A stretch of 64,000 nucleotides of DNA from Hemibagrus wyckioides (taxonomy: Eukaryota; Chordata; Actinopteri; Siluriformes; Bagridae), in NCBI RefSeq assembly GCF_019097595.1, contig NC_080710.1:18897780-18961779 (forward strand). Direction: 5' to 3'. The notes under the pieces were generated by a model, which was not told the origin of the DNA, searched no databases, and was given only the letters and a program-made list of their open reading frames with translations. Position numbers and translations under genes: made by a program. Within the stretch, counting starts at the first letter, position 1. Every line of letters begins with the position of its first letter. Positions 1-14,263 of the stretch are shown here, one piece after another.

Positions 1-3000
1 AAATCCAGCTACCAAATATGGCGGGTTTTTAGGTAGCTTGTGTCTACCTAAGCTGTTTTTGTAATATGTTATTAAGATAAAATAGACTGAGAACGTTGAG
101 CCAGCTTGGAGGCTAAAACAGTCATAAATCAGTATCAAACAGCAAGTTTTGAATCATGTATGGATTTGGAGCAAATGCACAAACAATTAGTCAGCACATG
201 AAAAAGGAATACCAGGATTGGGATGTAATACTCCTCTGGGGGAAAATGGAAACACTTCATCTGATATTGTGTAGTAGGAAAAGCAGCGCCCCCCTGCTGC
301 TCACCAGAGCAATAATAATTTAAGTATAACATCTGTTAAACTGCTTTCATGTCCTGGTTTCAGCCCTGAACTGTATTTTTCTGCCTGGAATTTGGAGCTG
401 AAAGATGGTACTTGTGTAAAATGTGCTTTAAAGGCAGTATGAGGAACTTCTGTTCTGGATTTAAGAACACATATAGAGTCTCCACACCTGACTAGACTTT
501 CTCTACACTGAGGCAGTTTAGCAGGTAAGCACTTGTGAACATGAAACCCTGTTTAGAAACAAAAGGAGCACCTTATATTTTCTCCTATAAACTGGTAAAA
601 TCAAAGTTTACCTGGACAGAGATTTGTTTTGCTAATAAAAGAGAGAACAAGTTTTTTTTTTTTTTTCAGTCTAACATATGTAATCACTTATTTAAAGAAT
701 TGTGCATGCATGTCTTCTTGTGGTATGTTATAACCTGGGGATATGTATTTTTTTGCCTATCCCTGAACATCTCTGGAATATCATTTAACTCTGTTGGCTT
801 GTAGAGATGACTTTTTTCCCTCGCTGGAGAAATGCCAGAGTCAATAAGCTTTGGCAGGTGGGAGGAAGTTTTCCCTTTATTTTTTCTCTTAGACAAAGTG
901 TCAGCTGTGTTTACACATCTTTTAAAGCAGCCACTCACCCAGCTACTTTTTGCTTTTTGACTAATTTATAATCCACCAATCACTGCCTCATGTTTCAAAG
1001 GTTTTCTTTTACCCTGGGGATTTGTACATGATCGTAGAGCTACAGTACATAGGACTGTTTTGGCGGAAAATGAAGACAAATATGATAATTGCGTCAAGGG
1101 AAAAAAACCCACTTAAGATGATGTTCTTGAACTGCTGTGACAGTGTAGTAAAAATAGTAAATAGTAATTCCCAGGTGACGCTGTATGAAGGGTGTCGGAT
1201 CATAATTGGAGGAAAATTTGTACTTATACATCATACACCAACTCAGATACACCCAGTGTCATCACGCCTCCCTTTTAGGCTTGAACTATTTCCGAGGACC
1301 TGGCAGCCAATCAGGAGAAAGAGAGAGGTGAACAGACGGGAGTGAAGGAGTGAAAAAGACTGATAGACTGTAAAAGGAAAAAGAATTTAGGACTGATGAA
1401 CCTTTCAAGTTGGACAGATAAGGTATTTATTTGTTGTCTAATTTGTTGGGAAACTTGTTGGGAATGATAGAAGAAAACCAGCTGATTTATCCTCATTGTG
1501 GTGTTTGTATGGATGTAACCTAGTTGAAATGTTCTTGAGCTAGAGATCTCTGGCAAATTAGTAAGTTGACGAGTTTTTCCATATTTTTGAATTTCAAACT
1601 GGGTTCAGCAAGGGTACCATAAGTCACTAATAAGAAGCATTCAAATTGCATTATATACACAATGAATTACAAATCATGAAACAGTCATGCATAAACAATT
1701 TATATTACAACGTTTGAAGCTATAAGACATTCTTCATGAATATCTGCTTTAGAATATAACAGTAAATTTAGTTAGATGTTGGTGTTTTTCTATCAGAGAG
1801 GGCAAAGTCCACATTTTTAAGACGTTCACAGAGAAGCTTTTAAGTTTATGGAGTACGTATGAAATGTTGTACATGCTATTTTTGCATTTCTGTAAAACTT
1901 TATATTAATCCTTCCAGCAAAGCTTAGAGGCAAATATTCCCTCAAGTGGCTTATGACTAATGAATCATAAACATGTGCATGTTATGGTTCGGGAGGAAAC
2001 ATGGCATTGAGCTGTGCTGGGCCAGTGCGTTTGGGGATCAGTGATGCATGAGGGAGTTTGTCTGAGTTCCAGCTGGCTCAGTGTTCATTTTTGCCTCGCT
2101 ACCAGCACTAGTGCTGTGAGACATCTGAAAGTTCTCAGAATTCCTCCATGCATTTGCCCTTTATCATATTACTTGTCATTCTCATAAAGCAAGTTGTGAA
2201 TTATATTGATAATATCATGTTGGTCAGAGCTGACACCACCAGCACAAATAATCGACTTATGAATGAGTTCTTTCTCCATACTCATACCAGCATTGTTCTA
2301 TACGCCTGTGGAATCATGTGTCATGATGATGCGTAACAGATGATAAGAAGGGGCTTCTCTCGGCAGCGTGTGAGTGGAACCATCTGCAGGGTTCTATAGT
2401 AAGAGACCACTGGGGGCTCCACACTCCTGCTTCGTTACACTCAAGCCACAACTGCATATTTGGAATGAAGAGTGTAAAGAGAGCTTGCTTTGGCTCAGGA
2501 GCAAAACAGCCTGCACTGACTAGCGGGATGATCAAATTCCACCACTTCTTTTGTTCACACAACCCTGTTCCAAGTACATTTGGTTGCAGGTCATTGAGTT
2601 TAATGAGCCGTCTACAGTCCTGAGTGCTGAATCTGCAAATCTCACCAATTTGGCAGCATGACCTAAAACCCAATTACTGTTCTTGGCTCAGATGAGTGAG
2701 GTAACTAATGAAATTCAGCTTGCTTGTGATGAGTGTTAAAAAAAAGTGCTTGTATAAAATAGCGTATGACTATTTTAGTGAATGTGGTACTTCTTATAAT
2801 CATCCGAAAATAATAGTAACTTGTCTGTCTGATTTCTGTTTTTGTGATTGCAGAATCCCTGTAAATAAGCATACAAAGAAATGCTGCATTGTGACAAAAC
2901 AAATTCTCAAGAGGTTTCACAGTGCTGGTTATTTATGGCGTGTTAGAGTTTTGTTCCAAAATCCAAGGAATCAGTGTAAACAGACTGGCACAACAAACGT

Positions 3001-6000
3001 AGAATACACGCAAAACAAATGTTTTTTTTTTCAAGGGAGCTGTACTTGTGCATTCCAATGTCACGAGGTTTATTACATTAGCCAGTGGATTTTCCAATCC
3101 CAAACTGCTTCTAACGTGAACAGAAGGCTAGCATTTATTTTGGTTTGGTGTTAGAAAAAAACGATGAGTACGAAGAAACAATGAGTACAATTTTTATAAT
3201 AATATTTATTGTATCACTTTATTCAGTAGCAAAGATGAATAAGTAATAATGACAAGTGATAACTTTTTCATACCTCACCTCATATAAAAGGTACATAGTA
3301 AAGTATGTGATTATTACTAGATATGTACAGCGGTATTTGGTTCGGTTACAGTCTCGATGTAGGAGCTTGCTAGAGTTATTTGCAGTGAAAATAGCTTAGC
3401 TGAAATTTTTACAAAGTGCTTTAGACTACTGATATGGGCATGTCAAAAAGTACATACCTATACATTCCTATGCTTATAAATAACACTTCCTTGAATAGAT
3501 AGAAATGTTCATACTTACTAATGATTTTTTTTAAATGTATAGAACAATACTTGATGTCAGATTATTATAAATTATAATAAAATAAAATCATTTGCATCAA
3601 TAACTTTTTTCTTTTTCTTTTATTCTAAAATCTGTTCACTTTTAGCTCAGAATTTTTCAAAATTCTGTTAACTCAAAATTTTACTACATTTATTTATTTG
3701 TTTGTTTGTTTAACGTGTATATGTTTATTATTTTTTAAACATTTTTCTCATCTATTTCGTACATAATTGCAAGTTGCATTGCTAGTTATTATTGCAAGCT
3801 CACGTCATATTCTCTTATTGTAGTTTTCGTGTCTTAGTATGTAGCCTACTTTCAAATCCAGTATAAATGAAACTCTCAGAGCTCCCTTGTTAATAAAATA
3901 TAACAGTGACTCCCAGAAAGCACAAAATTTGCCTAAGCATGGCCTTTGCCTAACCACAAAATATTATAACAAATAATTAACATATATTGGTAAGTCCATG
4001 AATAAGCATTATCTCTTGAACTGTGTAACCTGTGGAAGAATTGGACCAGCGGTAAACATGTTAGCACTTGCTTGGATAAGTGAAGAGCCACAGTCTGCAT
4101 AGAGGGGAACTAATGATTAAGCGTTCTTGGTATTACAGACATGTACATAGTGTTTTTGCATGCAAGAGGGAGTAGAAGGAGTATATTCAGAAACAGAGTT
4201 CAGGTTTTGGGGCATAATGCTTACAGTGGTGCTGTGCCAGCATGTAAAACAACAAAACTCCCCGAAATTCCTCATTTTGAGGTTACTTCTCCTTTAGAAT
4301 TATAATCATAAGTTAAAGTTGTATCCAGGGTAAATGTAATTGCTTGCTCCCTACAATTAACTGAATTGCATAGCATTTCAACTGCACACAACAGTTCACT
4401 TTTTCAAAGTTTACTGCAACCTTGCAAAACATTTCTTAAACAAAAAACACACACATGCATGTCAGAGAGGCTCTGTGATTGCTGATGTGGCTTTAGGTTT
4501 TTTTGTTGTTGTTGTTTTTTTTAAGTTTTACATAGATTTTAATAGCAAGTATATGTCACGGTTATGGTTCTTGTGTCAGTACTGACTAAAACATAGCTTC
4601 CCAGGCTTTCCCAGAAAGGCATTTACTATGTTGCTTATCAGCAAGTCCCTAGGCATTCAGAATCTGGCTGCAGAAACTTGCCAAGCATTACTAATGAGTC
4701 CTTAAGTTTTAATTAAGGAGAAGGACCCAAGGGACATTAACCCCACCATTATTGATTTGTACAGGGTTAACAACTGAACGAGCAGGATCCAGTTCCAACA
4801 GCATGTTTGTTTTAATGAAGAGGTAGCCAGCAGGAAGGGGGCAAGGCCGGCAGTGCATCTGACAGCGTGATGAGCGAGGTCACTACAACAGCTTGACACA
4901 GAGGTGTTCCAGGTGCTCACAGCTGTGTGTGTGTGTGTGTCTGTGCATGCATGTATGCACTGCTTTTTGTCTGAGTTCTAACTTGCCTGGTTTTTAAGGG
5001 GGAAGGGCAGCACTCTAATGCAGTGAAGTTGCTAGCCTTGTTCCTCTCACTCTTCCCTATTATCCTCAGGTTGGTGTGTCCCTGTTATTATCATGATCAC
5101 AGATCTGACAGCCACAGCTCTCATCACTGCTTCAAAGATAAATCATAAATTAGAATAGTAGCTCCTCCTCTAATGCGTTAGATCTAGTAGAAGGGATCTA
5201 GTAATAATAGAGCACAGTGTGGTATGTGTTAAAAGCAACACTTAGATTAGAAACTTAAACTTAAACTGAAAATAGTAGATATGCTACACTGCACTTATTC
5301 TCTCATAACTTTCACTAGTGCAAAGATTTCTGAAAAATCTGAATGATTGTTGGGATGATTGTAATTTAGGAATAGATCACTTATAATCTTAAACTGTTTT
5401 CTCATCCTTATTTGGTGTTTCCCCTCTATTATCTCCCAAATTTAGTCTTGCCAATTCCACCCACTGTAGTAACTCTCCACTATCACAATAAAGCTAGCAT
5501 GTGCTCCACTTCTTTTCGAACTGCTGTAACACATTCAGAGCAAATCTCTCTGCCCTGTTCTGCATGCATGAACTGACAATGGCCACAACTGTCCAGTGTT
5601 GCATTTATAGACAGGGAAGAGAGAGGCATGTTCAGGATTCAGGCAATACAATGAGATACAATCTCATGACCATAGGGTAAACATTTTTCTGTTGCTCTCC
5701 TCAGCAACCTTTGGTTAGAAACTTCTAACTCTGGGGTCACTCTATATACTGTCTAAATAATCTTCAAGACAGCAACTGGAACAGTTCAGCATATGAAATA
5801 AGACAGCAAGAACATTAATCTCTACATTTACATAGTGTACATTGTATCTTTGGAAATGATTGTGTGTTTTTAAAGAAACAAATATATAATAAGGCCCAGC
5901 ATCCTTTCCAGAAGAAAAAGAAACCAGGAAGCAGTTGAACAAAGTAAAGAGGTTAGAATAGAGAAATAAAGAGAAGAATGCTTAGAAAGTCAGCTCATGT

Positions 6001-9000
6001 CCCTTGTGAGTGAGCATTGAGCTATGAAGTCATAACAGGCAGAAGTGTGTCCCAGCTTGTGCTCTGTCCATCATAGCAGTGACAGCCCATGGGCTCTTAT
6101 CATGTAGGCATTCAAAGACAAATACAGTATAAGCTGTTGCGTTGCTGGGAAAAAGGAGAAAATTAATCAAACAAACTAGCAAGGAAGTCTTTAGCTCACA
6201 AATGAGGATAATGACCTAAAAAACAGTGAAAGGCCAATAAAAACTCAATTTTTAATGAGTTCTGAACTATGATAAGTCTTCAAAAATGTCATTTTTATTG
6301 GCCTTTATGTTTCCAACAAACAAGAGAGCATGGGAAGTTTCAAAACATACATGGACTAATTTGCTTTTGACAGACCAGCATGTTTACATGTCAACCAAAT
6401 CAGAATGCAGGAACACAGTATGGTTGGGATTTCCATTTGGACCAGACAGAGTGACTCCCAGTTGTGGTTAAGTTGTGTGTGTGGGGGGGGGGATTTAGAG
6501 TCCTCTTTTTTCTGTGACCTACAGCATGGATCAACCTCACAAGCCTCCCACTCACTGCAGCACCACTGTCTGCTTAGAATGCATGATCATTTATGGATGC
6601 ACATGTCACACTTTTCTTTTTACCTTGTACAATTTAAATCCATCTTAGTGTATTATTTTCTATATCACTTATGTGTGGATAGCTATTTTTTCCAATAAAG
6701 TAGCAATTACAGTTGCTTTTTGCTTCAGGATCTAATGCTCAAATTTTGCCTATACCACAAAGCTCACAAAATACATTTATGAGTAACGCATTTAGGAGTC
6801 CCAATTGTATTAACATATGACCTTGAGTTAAAAGGCCATCATTGGTATGTAAGGTGCAGGCTACCATGGAGACCATATGAAGATTATATACCTTAGAGAA
6901 TTCTCTAATGATTTTCATATTCACTAAGAAGAATCCAATTGTCCCTGCTTTAAGCACTTTATTTTCCCTATCAGGTCTCACTAAGATATATTACTGGGGA
7001 AAAAAAGAATCTGGAGGTTGATTTTTCAGTATCACTTTTTGAAATAAGGCAAATGTTTGAATGTCATTTGTTAAATATAAACCTGCATATGTCAGCAGGC
7101 TCAGGCATTTCTCAAGAATCTTTTGGAAGCTGGACTGGAAAAAACAGCACATGGTCAACATACTTTGAGTTCAGAGACTTAAAACTGTTATATTAGTATA
7201 AACTACTGATGAAAGATGCACATACATAAAGTTTTCCATAAAATCTATCGGTTTCTCTCAAATGTAGAGAAGCTAAAGAGATATTTTTGTGAGGAAATTT
7301 ATTGTATTTAAAATGCAAGGCAAAAAGGCAACTGTATCTGTATAGCACAGTTCATACATTGAGGCAATGCAAGGTTCACAAGGTTTCAGGTTTGCTTCAC
7401 AAAGCAAAATGATGTAAATACAATAAAATATGTAAATAACTGTGATATACAATAAGGCTAAAAGAGAAAATCAAAAGTAAACTGTAGAGTGCAAAGCAAA
7501 ATAACCAAAAAAATATGAGATGCGAAGCAATGCTAGCCCTGAACGCTCATTTAACAGTACACGAGAATAGAGAAAATTAGAATTAGCCAATTTCGGGATA
7601 GATCTTAGCTCATTTGAATGTTGGATCGAGCTATGGGTAACATTACTTAATGTAGCTTCTCCCTGTTTGGTCCTGTGTCTAGGCACTATTAATATTTCTG
7701 CTTTCATATACTCAAGAGACTTGCTTTATTCTTCAAAAATGGTTATGTCTTTCCACACACAGAATAAGCTTTTTAATATGATTCATTTTGGAATTTTTAT
7801 TGGGCCTTGTAAAAATAACTAAGTTTAAATGAAGTCTGTGGTTCTTGACAATAATGAACATAGAGGCCATTCTTTCAAACTGTTGTCTGCAATTATCCTC
7901 TACAGAAACTGGACCATGTCTTTTTGTTTATCTGTAATTGCTGTTTTAGTTTTAATTTTTGGCACCGACTTTCGTTAAATTCTCTTAATGGCTTAGTAGC
8001 AAAAAGGTTTTTAAACAGCAACATAACATTTATGGGACTATGCATTTACAGTATAATTAGCTAAATAATCCTTTCTGTCTTGATTGATTGTGACATTCAT
8101 TTCTTTTTTTCATTGCCCAATCCTTGTCATTTTGCATAAAGATCTAGTCAGTGTGTATTCTTCTTTTTTTTCAGATACTTCATTTTTTTAGTGCAGTACA
8201 CAGGAGAAGCATGCCTGCCTGAAAAGGTGATGAACATTTGAAGTAATCCTGCTGCCCCTTGCCCCTCCCTGTCCATCATCACACTTACTCAGTTTTTTTA
8301 CTTCAGCCCCCTTTCCTCTCCTCTCTCAGTTAAGGAAAAGAACACTGAAGTCTTTTACTGGTCCAATCTTGGTGCTCTGGGAGCGTTGCCGAACATGGAC
8401 AGACCACATCGGTCCCCCTGAGAGATTTCCTGTCTTAGCCCTCCCATCTAATACCAAACAGACTTCTCCTTCTGCATTCGATTTCCTAGTAGTCATGCCA
8501 GGAAGTGCTACGTTCACCAAAAACAGCACTGGAGAGGAGATCAGCATGGAGCTCTTAACTAGCTCACTCTCCTTCTACAATAACAAGGGATCCATCTGAG
8601 TGGAAAACATATTTATGTGTTCTTAAGAACACCAGGCCATGAATTCCACTTAAAGGTTCCATTCCTCTGTCAGGACCTCCTCCAGATAACACATCCACCC
8701 AAATGTTTCTTAAAGACTTGCTAGAGATAGAGGGGTTAATTGTCAGAGACTGGTGCTTCTTTATGTAAGAAGTATTCCGTTGTACCTGTCGAGAGATATC
8801 TTTTTTTTGGGGTGGGTTTGTTTTAATAAGTCGGTCCAAAGAGCCAGGCTGTGGGTTAGAATTTTCTCAAACTCCCACATCATTAGCACTTCTGTTGAAA
8901 TCTCGATGTCAGTTGAGGCGAGTCATGAAAAGCATGTGTTTATATTTTGAAATGTGTGCATTCTTAAGTAGAGCAATGGAATGCCTTCAACAAATATATG

Positions 9001-9279
9001 GCATTTCGCAAAGATTACTAACCCACACTTATTATTCCACTCTTACACTCTCACAATTATATTGGTCAATTTGCAGAAAAGTAGTTGATTAGAGTTTTAG
9101 TTTGTAGTGGTGCAGGTCTGGTATGTTTATCCGCATGCCTAATGAATAAACTGCTGTCCATTTAATTTAATTTAGCTGTCTTTTAAATCATTGAGATTAA
9201 ATGTTTTTACTGCAGTTCCTGAGAACAATAATTTTATGCTGTTATAATATTTTATACATTATTCATCTTCAAAAACAGT
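1..9279. other. Gene-free AT-rich flank upstream of eva1b
   Basis: No open frame here resembles a protein I recognise, and none links to neighbouring frames through plausible splice sites. The longest frames (about 119 codons at 2314-2673 minus; 148 codons at 2708-3154 plus) have low-complexity or unconstrained composition and no family motif. Short simple tracts are present, such as a GT run near 4925 and a T run near 650. The stretch could hold distal 5' exons or enhancers of eva1b, since the only upstream eva1b exon I can propose (18040) is internal and the transcription start must lie further 5'. I cannot place it. Confidence 0.5.
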
Positions 9280-9460
9280 TTGATCCATGTCAGGGTTTTG
9301 GGAATATGAATTCTGTTTCAGGAGCAATGAGGCACACAGTGAATGAGATTACCAGTCCATCTCAGGGTATCATGCACACCTAGCAGCAATTTATCTTAGT
9401 CAGCCCATACTATATGTTGCTGCTCTGAAAGTGTTAACTAAAGCACACATTCACTTAAGA
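9280..9460 (-). repeat. SINE-like fish repeat, partial, minus orientation
   Basis: Read on the minus strand, this stretch carries the core of the family also seen at 12357, 13356, 16570, 19470 and 34640. It contains the words corresponding to 'gtgtgcatgatac cctgagatggactgg' and a degenerate version of the 'cctgaaacagaattcat' part, in the same order as the other copies but reversed. Only the 3' half is recognisable. Boundaries are approximate. Confidence 0.5.
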
Positions 9461-12356
9461 CCTATACACCGTTTAAGCATTTACCTCATTTCACCTTGGT
9501 TTTTGAATCTCATGAACAAGTACTGTCTTGTTTCACCTCCCACCTCCACCACTCGTTATATCTCTCACTGAGACAGGTAGACAGTATTGAAAGATAATAT
9601 TCTTTTTTTCTACTTTCAAAAACCACTTTCCATATTCATCAGCTGAGTCAAGATACAAGGAATGCTCAAGCAATCATTCTGTGACTCTAAAAGGGAGCAT
9701 TGGGTTTATGATAAGTACGCCATGACAGCCCACAAATCCCAGAGACTATCTCATATCTCCCCTACCCCACACTCCCCATTAGCTTTTTACTGGAGTGTAA
9801 ATCAGCCTTGGGGACAAGTGGACATCTGCCAGCCAAGAGAAGCTTTAACTTAGAATGCGATTGGGAAGTGAGAAATCCAGAAATGTCTCTACTGGAACAA
9901 ATGGAGTAGAGCTCTCCAAAGTTCTCATAGCTCTCCTTTCTTCTTCTTGTTTTTTATAACCTGACTGCAAACTCCAGAAAAAATGTTGAGGAGGAAATGA
10001 AGGTGTTTTGATAGGACCATACTACTATTATCCTTGTGTGTTTATTCTAATATAGTCTTCCCATAATTCATATAACCAATAAAATGTAAGATCTTGCACT
10101 TTCTTGTAACTTGGTCATCAATTACAAACACATTACAGATTCCTTAAGCATTTTTAAAGGAATAAAATAATATGATTGATGATCTTCATAAGAAACATTC
10201 CTGACCTTCGTAGACTGTTTTAAATGGTGGAGCTTAAATTATGGTAGCTCAGAGTGATGTAAAGGTGGGCTTGCTCATGCATGCAAGCTACTTACTTCAG
10301 GCAAGAATGGTCAGGTTTCATGTCTCACTCACACCTACATAGGGGACAATAGGGGATCAGGAGGGAAATAGGGGATATGCATAGATTAACACTTCTCTGT
10401 AGGTTTTCAGTCAAGTTAAATGCTTCTTAATATAATGCCAGGATAACATTATTATTATTATTAAGGATATTTTTTTATTCATAATGTTTGTGCTCTCGTA
10501 AGGATAGTCCAATTTACTAGAGTATGTTTTCATCTTGATATTGATTGCTCATTACAGAGACATACTTGTTGCTTGAAGCAGCTTGAAGCAGATGGAGAGA
10601 AAATGTATACAGCCTTTGTTGGAAACAACAAAGGAAGCTTGTGTTTTTGCATTTCAGAATACATTTGAACATGAACACACCCATTTCAGTCAATGCTTTA
10701 GTCATTCCCTTGTACTGTGAAGTTTTATTCAGTGTGGAAAATCTTAGTTAATTGGTCTCTGGTTTTCTTTTTCTAACTGTTTCCTTAACAACACAGAAAG
10801 CCTCCCCCTTCCCTGCTTTCCTTCCCCCTCTTCCCAAACCCTGCCCATTTTTATACTGTTCCTCCTTTTTTCCCCTTTTCTCCCGTTGCTGTCTCACTGG
10901 CTGTGTGACACTCTTCCTGCTGTTTGTAAGGCACGATTTGAAAAGAGAGAAATCTGTCAATACGGTCTAGCCTCTAGAGGAAGTCACCACCTCTGGGCTC
11001 TTGGAAAGCAAAATTAAACACTTCAAGTATGCTTACCTAGAACAGAGAAGATCATGGATTGGATGTTTCACTAGGAGTGTATTCAACAGTGCTGGATGGT
11101 TGCAATTAGGAGAAACACTACAGTGTTTGGATGGAGTGCTAAATGTGTGGAATTAGATCTGGATCAAAAACTTTATGAAAAAAAAATTGCTGGATATTTA
11201 TAAAAAATAAAAGTAAAAAGTTATTCTACGGTGAGTGAATGTTTTTATCTTCAAGTTTGCTACTGGCTCTCGAGGCATGTTAGTGTAATGTTGTTGTTAA
11301 TTCTGTATGTATTTAGAGATAGTTCAGCATGAATGTAACATCATTTTCCTAACATTATTTGTTGTTCTGAATGGAAAAAACATTGTGCCACGGAGACCTT
11401 TCACTTCTATTCTTAAAACACACTATGATGTTAATTCAGAGATTTGAAACTACAACTGATGTATATGAGATGATCTTTGCAAATGCAGTGTTCACATCAT
11501 CTCTCTTAGTTCAGTACACAGAGCCCAAATATATGTTATTTTTAGCACTGCATTTCTGTAAACTGGTAAAAACTATTCAGAATGTTAGTTACATGTGTGG
11601 GTTCAGCATCTAACTACTTTAAGCTGTTACAACTTTACTACACTGATATTGCCTGTTCAGAATATATCTGAACTAATAATATGGAAATATGAACAGGAGA
11701 TCAGAAGGTGAGGCATGTAAATGTGCATCAGTTTTTTTATTCACTTTTATTTAAGTTAAATGTGAGGCTTTGTTTGTTTTGTTTTCTTTTTTCATGATTA
11801 ACTGTTTGATAAAAAAACAAAAAAGTCAAGATAAGCTCTACATCTGCTTTTTGTTTTGGAATGGGTGACTTATACCAAAACCAACTTTGGAAGCACCCAT
11901 ATCCTAACCCCAATCCTGTGTGATTTCACACTGCCTGCTCTATCTGTCTCTGGTGCAAGATTTTAACACGCTCTGCAGATTTCAGTAAGCCATAGATCAG
12001 TTCTTATTCTTAAACTGCTTTTCTAAATTCCTTCCAGTAGCACCATTCTTGCTAATACACTCTCACATTCATACACACAGTGAGTGAGATTTCAATGATG
12101 TGACAAACCTGGGTTGGCAGAAGCAGAAATCTTGACATCTGTACAGCCTCGTCTGACTCATGTCAATATATATTCTGGACTAAAGTTGAATAGAACCAGA
12201 AGAGCATTCCTTGAATCAAAATGTAATAGATTTAATAGATCACCGTGAGCCCAAAACTTCCTTGTTTTTTGGAGGCAAGTTCTGAGCCTGAAGCCAGTTT
12301 TTAGCATACCCCAAACTTTGTTTTTCTTCATTACAAGAAATCCAAACACACAGTAA
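9461..12356. other. Non-coding stretch, nothing recognised
   Basis: No gene is supported. A pyrimidine-rich segment (about 10760-10920, TTCC/CCTT-rich) keeps frames open on both strands through composition alone. The remainder is AT-rich unique-looking sequence without splice-linked frames. Confidence 0.45.
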
Positions 12357-12615
12357 ATGTCAAGGTGCAGTTACACTGCTGCATCAGAGCCCAGGGTCTC
12401 TGTTTTGATCCTGAGCTTTATGCCTCCACTCTCTCTGTCTAGTTATGCATGTACTCACTTTGTCCACATTGGTTTTCATCACGTTCACTGGTTTCCTCAC
12501 AGTGTGTGCATGGTGCATTGTGATGCATCCCATTTAGGATGTGTTCCTGCCTCATACCTAGTGTTCCTGGGATAGGCTCTTGATCCACTGCAACCCTGAC
12601 CAGCAGTTAATGACA
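12357..12615 (+). repeat. SINE-like fish interspersed repeat, copy A
   Basis: Diverged copy of a widespread fish element. It runs from a 'gatcctgagctt' block through 'catgtactcac...ggtttcctcac', then 'gtgtgtgcatggtgca', to the terminal 'gggataggctcttgatccactgcaaccctgaccagcagttaatga'-type tail (quoted here only to mark 12564-12612). The same ordered blocks recur at 13356-13705, 16570-16866, 19470-19690 and 34640-34900, which is what identifies it as a family. Ends are approximate. Confidence 0.6.
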
Positions 12616-12691
12616 AAAAATGAAGGAAAGAATTATTGCTCTTTCATTGCCACTGTTTCATCAATACATCAATAATCTGTTTAAAAAATCT

Positions 12692-12693
<2 letters not shown>

Positions 12694-12774
<81 letters not shown>

Positions 12775-12776
12775 GT
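12694..12776. repeat. Compound (AC)n(AT)n(GT)n microsatellite
   Basis: An AC run, an AT run and a GT run follow each other without interruption. Because GT is the complement of AC, the whole tract is close to a perfect inverted repeat able to fold back on itself. It is probably highly length-polymorphic. Confidence 0.9.
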
Positions 12777-13355
12777 ATGTGTATTTACCCATGAGAAAGG
12801 CAGACCACATGTTTTACTTTGTACATTAATATGAAGCTGTGCATAATACAGCCATTATGTTGTTGTGTTTTTTCTGTGGCCCATGCAGAGTGAATGATCT
12901 GCATCAACTCAACTCATGCTCTATTTGTGGAATTTGGGTCTAGGCATCCCCCAAAGATTACTTTTCCCTGATATTCACTCTGCAAATGTGACTACAAGAC
13001 CATGCACAGCTTTTTAAAGTAGCCTTCTTCATAATATTTGTTGTCCTCCATTTGCATGTGTAGAAATTGATGGGAAAATATAAATATTTATTTGACTGAT
13101 GGAACATTTATGTCATATTTGGGTTACAAGTCTCCAAGGGGATTTAAAAACTGAGGAATGCAAAGCCTATCCAAGACTTGCTAATATCCTTAGCTATCTT
13201 TATGGAGTGAAAAGAGAGTGATGTGTTTTTATGTTCTCATTAGATGTGTGATAATGTCAGACCGCAAGATCTATCATTGATGGAGCCACTGACTGACCAC
13301 AATCTATTAGATATAAGATTTTAAATAATTAAAATAAAAAAAGCTATCACAATCA

Positions 13356-13705
13356 GATGGCAGAGTGGTGAAGCAAGTAGCGGCATGGGTTCTCAGCATC
13401 TGGGTTTTCACGTTGATCCTGAGCTTGGGTTACTGTCTGTGTTGAGTTTCTGCAAATGTTCTCCTTGTTCTATGCATGGGTTTCCACTCAGTTCTTCAGT
13501 TTCCTCCCACCTCCCAAAATATTCTGGTTTTGGGTGGACAATGCCAAATTTCCTTCAGATGTAAATGTGTGTGTGCATCATGTCCCATCATGTTAATGTG
13601 TGCGTTCATGTTGTCAGTACACTGGGTATTTCTGCCTCACTCCCAGGGATGGGCACCAGATCCAATGTGACCCTGATCAAGATAAAACAGTTACTGAAGA
13701 GTGTT
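13356..13705 (+). repeat. SINE-like fish interspersed repeat, copy B (most complete)
   Basis: The most complete copy in the window. It begins with a tRNA-like head ('ggcagagtggtgaagcaag', near 13357), continues through 'gatcctgagcttgggttact', 'gggtttccactcagttcttc', 'ttcctcccacctcccaaaat' and 'gtgtgtgtgcatcatgtccc', and ends in 'gaccctgatcaagataaaac' followed by 'agttactgaagagtg'. The A-box-like head suggests a tRNA-derived SINE. I infer this from the shared block order and did not test it against a library. Confidence 0.65.
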
Positions 13706-14233
13706 AAATAATTGTATCACAATCCATGTAATGTGTACTATGGAGTCTTTGCACAGTACATTGCCCACTAAATTGTTATTAACATCCTGTATGGTATATA
13801 CCAGGTATATTAAATTTCCTATGATAAATTGTTGTTCATAAAAGTCACATGTATGCAATAACAATAATGCAATAAAACACATAAGCACTCATCTAGACAG
13901 CTATTTGATATTAGACCAGATCTGCTAAGATCTGCTAGGAGTTGATCTCTTTGGACGCTTTTGAAGTTATTTTAAATGGCCCAGTGACAGAAGCATCTGG
14001 CTGGAGGTGCTTTATTTAATTCATTTATGTATTGACACTGATCCTCTTCTCATTATACATTTGATTATATTGTAATTTGACTCATTTGTATGATGTTTGT
14101 GTGTATGCTTGTATGTATGGCTGCTATTTGTTAAACCTGCGCAAACTGTGTTGCTGCCTATCTTGACCAGGGAAAAGAGATTTTTTTGTTTATCTCAGTG
14201 TGCATTTCCTGGTAAAATAAAGGCTAAATTTAA

Positions 14234-14263
14234 AATAAATAAATAAATAAATAAATAAAATAA
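14234..14263. repeat. (AAAT)n microsatellite
   Basis: Short tetranucleotide run of AATA units ending in an A-rich tract. It may be the tail of a degenerate retroelement, since a diverged A-rich segment precedes it. Confidence 0.8.

Noticed and set aside
2314..2673. 119-codon minus-strand frame
   Set aside because: No recognisable domain, no supporting splice context, and no second exon found.
10748..10970. Open frames on both strands
   Set aside because: They lie in a CCTT/TTCC pyrimidine-rich tract; the predicted peptides are low-complexity.
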